A DNA stretch of 64,000 bases, taken from assembly GCA_016706595.1 (NCBI GenBank), contig JADJJH010000003.1:742001-806000 (forward strand), given 5' to 3'. The notes below the pieces were generated by a model, which was not told where the DNA came from, ran no database searches, and was given only the letters and a program-made list of their open reading frames with translations. Positions 45,411-54,226 of this stretch are shown piece after piece. Numbering within the stretch: the first letter of the stretch is position 1; each line of letters starts with the position of its first letter. Origin of the DNA: Bacteroidota bacterium (GTDB taxonomy: Bacteria; Bacteroidota; Bacteroidia; Chitinophagales; Chitinophagaceae). The translations under genes were made by a program, and so were the position numbers.

Positions 45411-48400
45411 ATGAAATACGCTTACAGTAAATTATTTTTCGTTTTGCTTGGATTATTATTATCAGCAAGTACAAATCTGCAGGCACAGTATTGTTTGCCT
45501 ACCTTTTCGGTTGGATGTACTTCTAGTGACATAATTAATAATTTTTCTACCACAGGAGGGGTAGTTAATATAACTAACAACGGTTCAGGATGTAATGGAA
45601 CTTTGCCCAATAGCTATATTTTTAATAGTGGTATGACAGTTTCGCAAGTACAAGGGTTGCCGTTCAATTTCTCTGTTCAGTGCGGTGCCACTTGGGCACA
45701 GGCTTTTAGAATTTGGGTAGACTGGAATCATGATTTTGATTTTTCGGACCCTGGTGAAGATGTTTATGTTTCGCCAAGTTCTGGATTTGCACCGTACACT
45801 GGAACCATTAATGTACCGGCAACGGCTGTACCAGGTGTTACCAGAATGCGCGTGCTTTGTCGTTGGATTACGATTCCGGCTTTAACTGACTACTGCGGAA
45901 CTACTATGAGTTTTGGTGAATGTGAAGATTATAATATGTCGGTAATTGCCGCAACTCCTTGCACAGGCACGCCAATTGCCGGCACAGCAAATGCAGCGCC
46001 AAATAATCCTTGCCCTGGTATCCCTGTTTTACTATCAACAACAGGTACATCTTTATTCGGTGGATTAGCTTATCAATGGCAACGAGCTTCAACACCTTCG
46101 GGTCCATGGATTAATATTGGTATCACCAATCCTATGAACTATTTACCACCTCCGGGAAGCACTACATTTTATCGTTGTATTGTAACTTGTACTTTCACCG
46201 GTTTAAATGATACAACATTAGCAACTGGCGCTGTTGTAGTTCAGCCTTGGAGCCCTACGAGTGCATGTTGGTGTATTCCAACCTATGCGAATGGAGGAAC
46301 CCAAGATCATATCATTAATGTAACCTTAGGAACCTTAACTAATAATACGGCAGCCGCAGGTAATCCTTCACCTTTTTATGTAAATTATACGCCGTTTCAA
46401 ACCGGCCCCTCAGCCACTTTAGCTACCCCAAGTTTATTTGCAGGCATACCAACAACACTCACTATAAGTTATGGAACCGATCCCAGTCAGTATGGCGCTT
46501 TTTGGATTGATTATAATCATAACGGCGCATTTGATACCATAGAATATGTTTCGCCAAATACAAATGCGGGACCAAGTGGAACGCATACCATCACTTTTAC
46601 ACCACCAGGTACTTCATTGCCGGGTGTAACTCGATTACGTATTAGAGCCGGGGATGATGTGCAGATGAATGCGACACAACCTTGTGGTCCAACCAATTCA
46701 ACATGGGGTGAAACCGAAGATTATTTAGTGAATATAATTCCTGCAGGTCCTTTTGATCCGGCCTTAACGAATTTAGTTGCACCTGTTGGAAATCTGTGTA
46801 CCGATTCGAATCAAACACTAACGGCTACCGTATGTAACTATGGTTCAACCGCAATCAATTTAGTAGCCAATCCTGTAACCGTCACCTTTAATGTAAATGG
46901 ACCAAGCGGCTTGGTTACCTATACGCAAGTCCTTAATACCGGAACATTAGGTGCATTTGGTGTGGGCTGTCAAACCGTAGTAGCAACACCCGTGAATATG
47001 TTTATGGGTGGAAATTATTTAATCAATGCACAAGTGAGTTGCCCAACAGTAAGTAATGCATTTTTATCGAATGATTCATTAAGTAATGCAATTAGTATAA
47101 CCAATTACCGACCAACCGCATCACCACCTTATAATTTATGTCAATATAATAATATACCATTCGGACAAGGATTGGGTGTTGGAGGATGTTCGGCGCCAAT
47201 TTCTGATTCTGTTACTATAAATTTTACGATTACGGGACCTTGTAACGATGGAAATAGCGATGCCTTATCGTGCCAGTTTGCTACAGGCATATTGCCAACC
47301 TTAGTACCTGGGGCCTCTATTACGAATGCGGTATTAAGAGTTACCAATTTGGCAACAATAGGATCATCATGGATGAGTGAAATGCGATTTAACGTGTATG
47401 GATCTGCACCAACCGGCGCAAATATTTATTCGCCGGGTGTTCAAATGCCGGGCTCAGCTGCTTCTGCATCATCCAACTTTACCTATCAACGAACCATTGC
47501 GCCTACGGCCCAATTTTTAAATATGTTTAGTTTGGCGCCTGGAAGCGCTATTAATATTGGTTATTGGGAAAGCTCTAATGATGTTGCAGGAAGTTCAGAT
47601 ATAAATATTAACGGAGGTGGTACAACCACTGCCACCTTAAAAATTTACTATCAATATGTACCACCTTCCTTTGCTTGGTACGATGTGCCAACAGGCGGAA
47701 CTAGCTTATATTCTTTATCTCCATTCGATCCTTTCTTGTATCCAAATGCTGTGGTAAACAATTCGAACGTAACAGGAACGTATACTTTTTATGCAGCTTG
47801 TTTAGGATTACCTTCTTGCCGTGTACCTGTTGATTTAATTATTAACCCAACGCCGGCTGCTTTTCAGGATACGATTTCATTATGTGAGTATGCAGTAGGA
47901 GCAAATAACGCAATTTTCATTTTAGATACAACTCATTCAGTTACCAATGTAGTTACCGGAGGTAATTTAGCAGCTGATGTAATTTATTTTTATGATCAAG
48001 CCTTAATTACACAAATTACTGATGTTAATAATGACACGAGTTCTACTAATTTCATTTATTCAAAAGTGTTTTATCCGGCAACCGGATGTTATTCATCTGA
48101 TAGTGTTCTACTAGATGTTCATAGCATACCACAATTTTCATTGCCGATTTATATTGGCAACGCATGTGCTCCAAATGCCATTGATATTAGCTCATTAATC
48201 AATTTGTTCCCCACAACTAATATTGATACCTTGTTTTTTCAAGATGCTGCTTATACCATTCCATTTGTCAATCCTTATTCAATTACAACTGCCGATTCTG
48301 TATACATGATAGTAAATACAAATGCTGGTGTTGTTTGTTCTGATTCGGCCATTGCCGATATTCAGGTAATTCCCGCAACGAATAATATCGCCAATCAAGA

Positions 48401-49490
48401 CCTTTCATTCAACTTCTCAATATGTGGTCCGGTACCTTGTGGAAATATTACTTTAGGAGATGGTAATACCGAAACCTTATACACTACAGCGGATTGCAGA
48501 AAAGTTGCTACCATCACCGATGCATTAGATGGGGTTTCCTTAGGTGCTGTAACGATATGTGAAGATATTGATTGTGCAACACCGGTTCATAACGGACAAC
48601 CTTATGTAAATCGTAATTACGAAATTACCCCTTCAGTAAATGACAGTGCCTTAGTATGTTTATATTACTTAGATCAAGATTTTGCTGATTATAGTTCTAC
48701 CGCATTCACGTCTACGCCAGCTTGGCCGGTTATGAGTCCAACTACTAATTTATGTATTGCAAAGGTTGATGGTGGAAATATTACAACGCCAGGACATACT
48801 GCGATATCCATCCCTAATTCTTCAATTACGGCTACTTATGATGCGCTTACAACGGTATGGACAGTTTGTTTCCCGGTTAGTAGTTTTTCAACGTTTTATT
48901 GTCATACTTGTAACCCTTTAAATATACCCTTACCAGTAAGTTTACTAAGTTTCACAGGACAAAGAATCAATGGTCAGTCTGCACTGCAATGGATTACCTC
49001 AAATGAAGAAAATAATAGTCATTTTGTAGTTGAAAGAAGCAAGGATGCAAAGAATTTCAAAGCCATTTCTAGTAAAATTCCAACAAAAGCAATTAGTGGA
49101 AATAGTAGTTCAAACCTAAGTTATGACTATACTGATATTACACCATTAGATGGTCACAACTATTATCGTTTACAACAAGTTGATATCGATGGAAACATGA
49201 GTCATAGCGAAGTAATTGATATTTATTATGGAAATGAATCATTGGTTACTTTATATCCAAATCCTGTAAGTTCTGAATTGAATATTGATATCAATTCGTC
49301 TGAAGCCACCACCGCACACATTAAAATAATGGATGCAACCGGAAGGGTAGTACGAATTGTAGATATGATGTTGCAAGCTGGATCCAATACCGGGAAAATA
49401 GATATTCGCGATTTGACTGATGGTATGTATCTAGTAGATATTAGCAGTTCAACCGGCTTGCACTATTCAAGTGTGATTAGAAAAAAATAA
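45411..49490 (+). CDS. large secreted GEVED-domain protein with T9SS type A sorting domain
   Basis: This intact 1359-residue protein has a signal peptide (MKYAYSKLFFVLLGLLLSAS, cleavage near LQAQY). Two GEVED domains are visible, each with an FRIWVDWNHDFDF- or FWIDYNHNGAFD-like strand and a closing GE(C/T)EDY motif, at about residues 90-180 and 350-445; an Ig-like unit lies between them. Middle regions are beta-rich with no clear family. From about residue 1180, LPVSLLSFTGQRINGQSALQW opens the fibronectin-like module that often precedes the sorting domain, which begins VTLYPNPVSSELNIDIN and ends YSSVIRKK. It is exported by T9SS; its ligand is unknown. A -7-like TATATTTA lies at 45387-45394. 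Confidence 0.87.
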   Translation: MKYAYSKLFFVLLGLLLSASTNLQAQYCLPTFSVGCTSSDIINNFSTTGGVVNITNNGSGCNGTLPNSYIFNSGMTVSQVQGLPFNFSVQCGATWAQAFRIWVDWNHDFDFSDPGEDVYVSPSSGFAPYTGTINVPATAVPGVTRMRVLCRWITIPALTDYCGTTMSFGECEDYNMSVIAATPCTGTPIAGTANAAPNNPCPGIPVLLSTTGTSLFGGLAYQWQRASTPSGPWINIGITNPMNYLPPPGSTTFYRCIVTCTFTGLNDTTLATGAVVVQPWSPTSACWCIPTYANGGTQDHIINVTLGTLTNNTAAAGNPSPFYVNYTPFQTGPSATLATPSLFAGIPTTLTISYGTDPSQYGAFWIDYNHNGAFDTIEYVSPNTNAGPSGTHTITFTPPGTSLPGVTRLRIRAGDDVQMNATQPCGPTNSTWGETEDYLVNIIPAGPFDPALTNLVAPVGNLCTDSNQTLTATVCNYGSTAINLVANPVTVTFNVNGPSGLVTYTQVLNTGTLGAFGVGCQTVVATPVNMFMGGNYLINAQVSCPTVSNAFLSNDSLSNAISITNYRPTASPPYNLCQYNNIPFGQGLGVGGCSAPISDSVTINFTITGPCNDGNSDALSCQFATGILPTLVPGASITNAVLRVTNLATIGSSWMSEMRFNVYGSAPTGANIYSPGVQMPGSAASASSNFTYQRTIAPTAQFLNMFSLAPGSAINIGYWESSNDVAGSSDININGGGTTTATLKIYYQYVPPSFAWYDVPTGGTSLYSLSPFDPFLYPNAVVNNSNVTGTYTFYAACLGLPSCRVPVDLIINPTPAAFQDTISLCEYAVGANNAIFILDTTHSVTNVVTGGNLAADVIYFYDQALITQITDVNNDTSSTNFIYSKVFYPATGCYSSDSVLLDVHSIPQFSLPIYIGNACAPNAIDISSLINLFPTTNIDTLFFQDAAYTIPFVNPYSITTADSVYMIVNTNAGVVCSDSAIADIQVIPATNNIANQDLSFNFSICGPVPCGNITLGDGNTETLYTTADCRKVATITDALDGVSLGAVTICEDIDCATPVHNGQPYVNRNYEITPSVNDSALVCLYYLDQDFADYSSTAFTSTPAWPVMSPTTNLCIAKVDGGNITTPGHTAISIPNSSITATYDALTTVWTVCFPVSSFSTFYCHTCNPLNIPLPVSLLSFTGQRINGQSALQWITSNEENNSHFVVERSKDAKNFKAISSKIPTKAISGNSSSNLSYDYTDITPLDGHNYYRLQQVDIDGNMSHSEVIDIYYGNESLVTLYPNPVSSELNIDINSSEATTAHIKIMDATGRVVRIVDMMLQAGSNTGKIDIRDLTDGMYLVDISSSTGLHYSSVIRKK

Positions 49491-49526
49491 ATAGATTGGC
49501 ATCCAATTGCCAAACTTCAAAAAATC

Positions 49527-49577
49527 AAATACCCATCTGATGCTCGATAATTTAAGCATTTGGTGGGTATTTTTTTA
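49527..49577 (+). terminator. intrinsic terminator after the GEVED protein gene
   Basis: The stem aaataccca / tgggtattt is extended by inner pairs around gatgct / agcat and followed by T-runs. It separates this transcript from rpoB. Confidence 0.8.
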
Positions 49578-49604
49578 CTGAATTTCAGATAAAATAGGAT
49601 AATT

Positions 49605-49636
49605 TTTGATATTACGGATAGAAAATTATACTTTCG
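49605..49636 (+). promoter_or_regulatory. promoter of rpoB
   Basis: TTTG at 49605-49608 and TACTTTCG at 49629-49636 are spaced by 20 bp, close to the Bacteroidota -33/-7 arrangement with one mismatch in the -7 element. The transcript would have a ~110-base leader. Confidence 0.6.
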
Positions 49637-49751
49637 CACTCCCAATTTGGCAAATGCACGTGCAAATTTTCTTATTCTAATTCAGTTTTAGACCTGAAAA
49701 GGGCAATGCCTATCGGGATTTTATTGTTTTTTAAACGCGTTAAACAATTAT

Positions 49752-52700
49752 ATGGCTGCAGTAAAAAATGCAAAAGTAACCGAGAGAATTAAATTCTCAA
49801 AGCTCAAGCAATCCTCTGAAACACCTAATTTGTTAGACATTCAGCTCGAATCATTCAGCGAATTCTTACAAATTGAAACTACGCCCGATAAGCGAAACAA
49901 CGAAGGTTTGTTTAGAGTTTTTAAGGAGAATTTTCCCATTACCGACACTCGTAACATCTTTGTGTTGGAATTTTTAGATTATTTCTTAGATCCACCACGT
50001 TATTCAATTGATGAGTGTATCGATCGTGGATTAACTTATTCAGTACCTCTTAAAGCAAAGTTGCGTTTAAGTTGTAATGATGAAGAGCATATCGATTTCG
50101 AAACTATTGTCCAAGATGTATTTTTAGGGAATATCCCTTATATGACACCTCGTGGAACTTTCGTGATTAATGGCGCCGAGCGAGTTGTTGTTTCTCAATT
50201 ACATCGTTCACCAGGCGTATTCTTTGGACAATCAGTACATCCTAATGGAACCAAAATATATTCTGCTCGTGTAATTCCTTTTAAAGGGGCATGGATGGAG
50301 TTTGCAACTGATATTAATAATGTGATGTATGCATACATCGATCGTAAGAAGAAATTCCCGGTTACGATGTTATTGCGTTCTATCGGTTTCGAAACTGATA
50401 AAGATATCCTTGAGCTATTCGGTATGGCGGATGAAGTGAAGTCTGATAAAAAAGCCTTGAAAGATCATATTGGTAAGCGTTTAGCGGCTCGTGTGTTACG
50501 AAGCTGGACTGAAGATTTCGTGGATGAGGATACCGGTGAAGTTGTTTCAATTGAAAGAAATGAAGTGATTTTAGATCGTGATTCAATTCTTACAGAAGAT
50601 AGCATCGATACCATTATGGAATTGGGCATCAAATCAGTTTTCTTGCAAAAAGAAGATGCCGGCGGTGATTTCTCCATTATATACAATACCCTAAATAAAG
50701 ATACCTCTAACTCTGAGTTAGAAGCGGTTCAACATATCTATCGTCAGTTGAGAAGTACTGATGCACCGGATGATGAAACAGCTCGTGGTATTATTGATAA
50801 ATTATTCTTCTCTGATAAACGTTACGATTTAGGAGAAGTAGGTCGTTACAAAGTAAACCGAAAATTAGGATTCCCTTTAACGGTTACCAAAAAAGTATTA
50901 ACCAAAGACGATATCATTGCAATCATTAAATACTTGGTGCGTTTAACCAATGCAAAAGCCGAGATTGATGATATCGATCACTTAAGTAATCGTCGTGTAC
51001 GAACTGTAGGTGAACAATTATATGCACAGTTTGGCGTTGGTTTGGCACGTATGGCTCGTACCATTCGTGAACGTATGAATGTACGTGATAATGAGGTGTT
51101 TACACCAATTGACTTAATCAATGCTCGAACACTTTCTTCAGTAATTAATTCATTCTTTGGTACCTCTCAGTTATCTCAGTTCTTAGATCAAACCAATCCA
51201 CTTTCTGAGATTACTCACAAACGTCGTATTTCGGCGCTAGGGCCCGGCGGTTTAAGTCGTGAAAGAGCAGGTTTTGAGGTTCGTGACGTTCACTATTCTC
51301 ACTACGGTCGTTTATGTACCATCGAAACACCGGAAGGTCCAAACATTGGATTGATTTCGACTTTGTGTGTGCATGCGAAAATTAATGATATGGGCTTCAT
51401 TGAAACACCATATCGTAAAGTAAAAGATGGTAAAGTAGACAGTAAACATATTTACTTAAGTGCCGAAGAAGAAGATTTAGCGAAAATTGCGCAAGCGGAT
51501 GTGCCATTAGATGAGAAAGGAAATTTTATCGGTGATAAAATTAAATCTCGTCAAACAGGTGATTTCCCTATATTAGATAAATCAGAAGTAGAGTACATGG
51601 ACGTTGCTTCGAATCAAATTGTTGGTTTGTCGGCTTCTCTTATTCCTTTCCTTGAACATGATGATGCCAATCGTGCTTTGATGGGATCAAACATGCAACG
51701 TCAAGGAGTTCCATTGCTTCGTCCAGAAGTGCCAATCGTTGGTACCGGTATCGAGGCAAAAGCAGCTCGAGATGCCCGTATTCAAATTACAGCTATAGGC
51801 GATGGGGTAGTGGAATATGTGGATGCAAATGAAATTCATGTACGTTACAAGCGTTCTGAAACGCAACGTACGATATCTTTTGACGATGATTTAGTAGTTT
51901 ATAAACTTACAAAATATACAAAAACCAACCAAAGTACTTGTATCAACCTGAAGCCTCATGTGGTGAAAGGTCAAAGTGTGAAGTCGGGCGATTTTCTTAC
52001 CGATGGCTATGCCACCAAGGATGGTGAAATGGCATTAGGAAGAAACTTAACCGTAGCCTTCATGCCTTGGAAAGGATATAACTTCGAGGATGCGATTGTA
52101 ATTAATGAAAAAGTAGTTCGTGAAGACTGGTTCACATCGATCCATATTGATGAGTATGAACTTGAAGTACGTGATACCAAATTAGGTGAAGAAGAATTGA
52201 CACCGGATATTCCGAATGTTAGTGAAGAAGCTACCAAAGATTTGGATGAGAATGGTATCATACGTTTAGGTGCACACGTTAAAGAAGGTGATATTTTAAT
52301 TGGAAAAATTACACCTAAAGGTGAAACGGATCCAACACCGGAAGAAAAATTATTACGTGCCATCTTTGGTGATAAGGCCGGTGATGCAAAAGATGCATCT
52401 TTAAAAATGCCACCATCTATTGAAGGCGTTGTCATTGGTAAAAAATTGTTTGCTCGTGCCAAGAAAGATAAAAACTCTAAAACACGTGAGAAGGCAGCCA
52501 TTGAAAAAATAGAAAAAGTTCACCAAGAAAATTTGGAAACTATCAATGAATCTCTGTTTACCAAACTTGAGAAATTATTAGATGGACAAACTTCAGTGGG
52601 AGTAACTAACCACTATGGTGAAATTGTATTAGGTAAAAATGCGAAGTTTACGTTGAAAGCAATTAAGTCGATTGATTTTACAACGGTTAATCCATTAAAC

Positions 52701-53561
52701 TGGACTGCCGACGAAAAAATGAACGACTTGGTAAACCAATTACTTCATAACTACAATATCCGTTTCAACGAAGAACTTGGAAGATACAAACGTGAGAAAT
52801 TTAATATTACCATTGGTGATGAATTACCAAATGGGGTGTTGAAATTGGCTAAAGTATATCTTGCTAGTAAGCGTAAATTGAAAGTAGGCGATAAGATGGC
52901 CGGTCGACATGGTAATAAAGGGATTGTGGCTCGTATTGTTCGTCAAGAGGATATGCCGTTTGCCGAAGACGGAACACCGGTTGATATCGTATTGAATCCA
53001 CTAGGGGTACCATCACGTATGAATCTCGGACAGATTTATGAAACCATCTTAGGTATGGCCGGTAAACAAATGGGTGTACATTATTCTACTCCTATTTTTG
53101 ACGGTGCTACTAAAGAGGAAATCGAAAACGAAGTGATTAAAGCAGGTTTACCGCATTGGTGTCATACTTACTTATTTGATGGTGAAACCGGAGAACGTTT
53201 CCATCAGAAGGCAACGATGGGTGTAATTTATATCATGAAACTACATCACTTGGTTGACGATAAAATGCATGCACGTTCGATTGGACCATACAGTTTAATT
53301 ACGCAACAGCCTTTAGGTGGTAAAGCACAATTTGGTGGACAGCGTTTTGGTGAGATGGAGGTTTGGGCAATTGAAGCCTATGGTGCTGCCAATATCTTGC
53401 AAGAATTACTCACGCTTAAATCGGATGATATTGCAGGAAGAGCTAAGACGTACGAAGCCATTGTAAAAGGTGATAATTTACCGAAACCTGGTACGCCTGA
53501 ATCATTTAATGTATTGGTTCATGAGTTACGAGGCTTAGGCTTAGATTTACACTTCGATTAG
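49752..53561 (+). CDS. rpoB: DNA-directed RNA polymerase subunit beta
   Basis: This 1269-residue catalytic subunit has all the expected landmarks: LDIQLESFSEFLQ near the start, VSQLHRSPGVFFG, the rifampicin region FFGTSQLSQFLDQTNPLSEITHKRRISALGPGG, GPNIGLI, the active-site region GDKMAGRHGNKGIVARI, and the C-terminal GQRFGEMEVWAIEAYGAANILQELLTLKSDD. The frame is intact. It is encoded alone: the gene upstream is a terminated T9SS protein and a hairpin terminator lies 27 bp after the stop, so rplJ/rplL and rpoC are not in the same transcript. Confidence 0.98.
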   Translation: MAAVKNAKVTERIKFSKLKQSSETPNLLDIQLESFSEFLQIETTPDKRNNEGLFRVFKENFPITDTRNIFVLEFLDYFLDPPRYSIDECIDRGLTYSVPLKAKLRLSCNDEEHIDFETIVQDVFLGNIPYMTPRGTFVINGAERVVVSQLHRSPGVFFGQSVHPNGTKIYSARVIPFKGAWMEFATDINNVMYAYIDRKKKFPVTMLLRSIGFETDKDILELFGMADEVKSDKKALKDHIGKRLAARVLRSWTEDFVDEDTGEVVSIERNEVILDRDSILTEDSIDTIMELGIKSVFLQKEDAGGDFSIIYNTLNKDTSNSELEAVQHIYRQLRSTDAPDDETARGIIDKLFFSDKRYDLGEVGRYKVNRKLGFPLTVTKKVLTKDDIIAIIKYLVRLTNAKAEIDDIDHLSNRRVRTVGEQLYAQFGVGLARMARTIRERMNVRDNEVFTPIDLINARTLSSVINSFFGTSQLSQFLDQTNPLSEITHKRRISALGPGGLSRERAGFEVRDVHYSHYGRLCTIETPEGPNIGLISTLCVHAKINDMGFIETPYRKVKDGKVDSKHIYLSAEEEDLAKIAQADVPLDEKGNFIGDKIKSRQTGDFPILDKSEVEYMDVASNQIVGLSASLIPFLEHDDANRALMGSNMQRQGVPLLRPEVPIVGTGIEAKAARDARIQITAIGDGVVEYVDANEIHVRYKRSETQRTISFDDDLVVYKLTKYTKTNQSTCINLKPHVVKGQSVKSGDFLTDGYATKDGEMALGRNLTVAFMPWKGYNFEDAIVINEKVVREDWFTSIHIDEYELEVRDTKLGEEELTPDIPNVSEEATKDLDENGIIRLGAHVKEGDILIGKITPKGETDPTPEEKLLRAIFGDKAGDAKDASLKMPPSIEGVVIGKKLFARAKKDKNSKTREKAAIEKIEKVHQENLETINESLFTKLEKLLDGQTSVGVTNHYGEIVLGKNAKFTLKAIKSIDFTTVNPLNWTADEKMNDLVNQLLHNYNIRFNEELGRYKREKFNITIGDELPNGVLKLAKVYLASKRKLKVGDKMAGRHGNKGIVARIVRQEDMPFAEDGTPVDIVLNPLGVPSRMNLGQIYETILGMAGKQMGVHYSTPIFDGATKEEIENEVIKAGLPHWCHTYLFDGETGERFHQKATMGVIYIMKLHHLVDDKMHARSIGPYSLITQQPLGGKAQFGGQRFGEMEVWAIEAYGAANILQELLTLKSDDIAGRAKTYEAIVKGDNLPKPGTPESFNVLVHELRGLGLDLHFD

Positions 53562-53587
53562 TAGAAAATCAATTAGATTTAAATAGT

Positions 53588-53618
53588 AAAAAGGTTGCTC
53601 ATTGGGCAACCTTTTTTT
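53588..53618 (+). terminator. intrinsic terminator of rpoB
   Basis: The stem aaaaaggttgc / gcaacctttttt with a short loop ends in a T-run. It starts 27 bp after the rpoB stop, where rpoC would usually begin. Confidence 0.88.
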
Positions 53619-53638
53619 ATATAGAAAATTAGAATGAT

Positions 53639-53793
53639 GACTGTTGTTAAACTAACTATAGTGAATTCAATTGGCTTTATTTTACTTAGTAACTCAATAA
53701 TTTTTAGCCATTCAGTATGAATCAGATAACTCATGTCTAAATATTCTTGAGAGCCACGAACTTTATTGCCAATTGAGTTTTGCAACCGTCTTC
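53639..53793 (+). repeat. imperfect palindromic repeat, copy 2 (with internal extension)
   Basis: The blocks gactgttg, taactatagtgaattcaattggctt, agtaactcaataattttt and, at the right end, tgccaattgagttttgcaac match the reverse complement of 4113-4216. About 70 extra bases sit between the last two blocks. Confidence 0.6.
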
Positions 53794-53870
53794 ATTAAGT
53801 CTGAATGATTTTTAATGCTAAATTTTAGATAAGATTTTTAGTATGTATCGTTGAATATTTTTTCCGTTCA

Positions 53871-53945
53871 AAGGCTGCCGGATTGAGTGAAAAGCTCCCG
53901 ATCCCGGATATCCGGGAGTCGGGACTTGTAACGGAAAGCCGGAAC
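53871..53945 (+). repeat. dispersed hairpin repeat family, copy 4 (core)
   Basis: gagtgaaaagctcccg, then a hairpin around the palindrome cccggatatccggg, then gggacttgtaacgg. The flanks match copies 2 and 3; the hairpin is different. Confidence 0.65.
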
Positions 53946-54000
53946 TCATGCTGAGTAATGGTGAAGAGGTTGACAGCCCAAGAAAACTTTAATGGCAAAT

Positions 54001-54172
54001 CTTCCATCTTCAATTTTCAGTCTTCAGTATTTAATCTTCATTCAATTTTATTTCAAAAAAAAATGCGTACTTACTTAAGTCGAACTAGGTTGTTTTTACT
54101 AGCAAATTGGCCATTTTTGCCAAACGGCGAATTGAAATTTGGACATTGAAAATTGAGCATTGAAAGTTGATA
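54001..54172. repeat. two facing tracts of 7/14-bp repeats upstream of gyrA
   Basis: 54001-54049 reads as heptads of the type cttcaat (three 14-mers at 54008, 54022 and 54036). 54131-54172 holds three 14-mers of the type attgaaaattgagc, the reverse-complement motif. The two tracts face each other across about 80 bp, so the region could form a long, weak hairpin. A short similar run lies at 1204-1220. Confidence 0.5.
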
Positions 54173-54203
54173 ATTTAACTTGAAATGGCGCAAAAAAAAA
54201 CAC

Positions 54204-54211
54204 TACTTTTG
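54204..54211 (+). promoter_or_regulatory. TAnnTTTG -7 element for gyrA
   Basis: TACTTTTG, a perfect match, 15 bp before ATG 54227, with a TTG at 54180-54182 as a possible -33 element. It rules out the longer upstream frame. Confidence 0.7.
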
Positions 54212-54226
54212 GCACTCATTTATACC

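Noticed and set aside
52007..52501. 164-codon minus-strand frame inside rpoB
   Set aside because: Serine-rich antisense shadow of a conserved essential gene.
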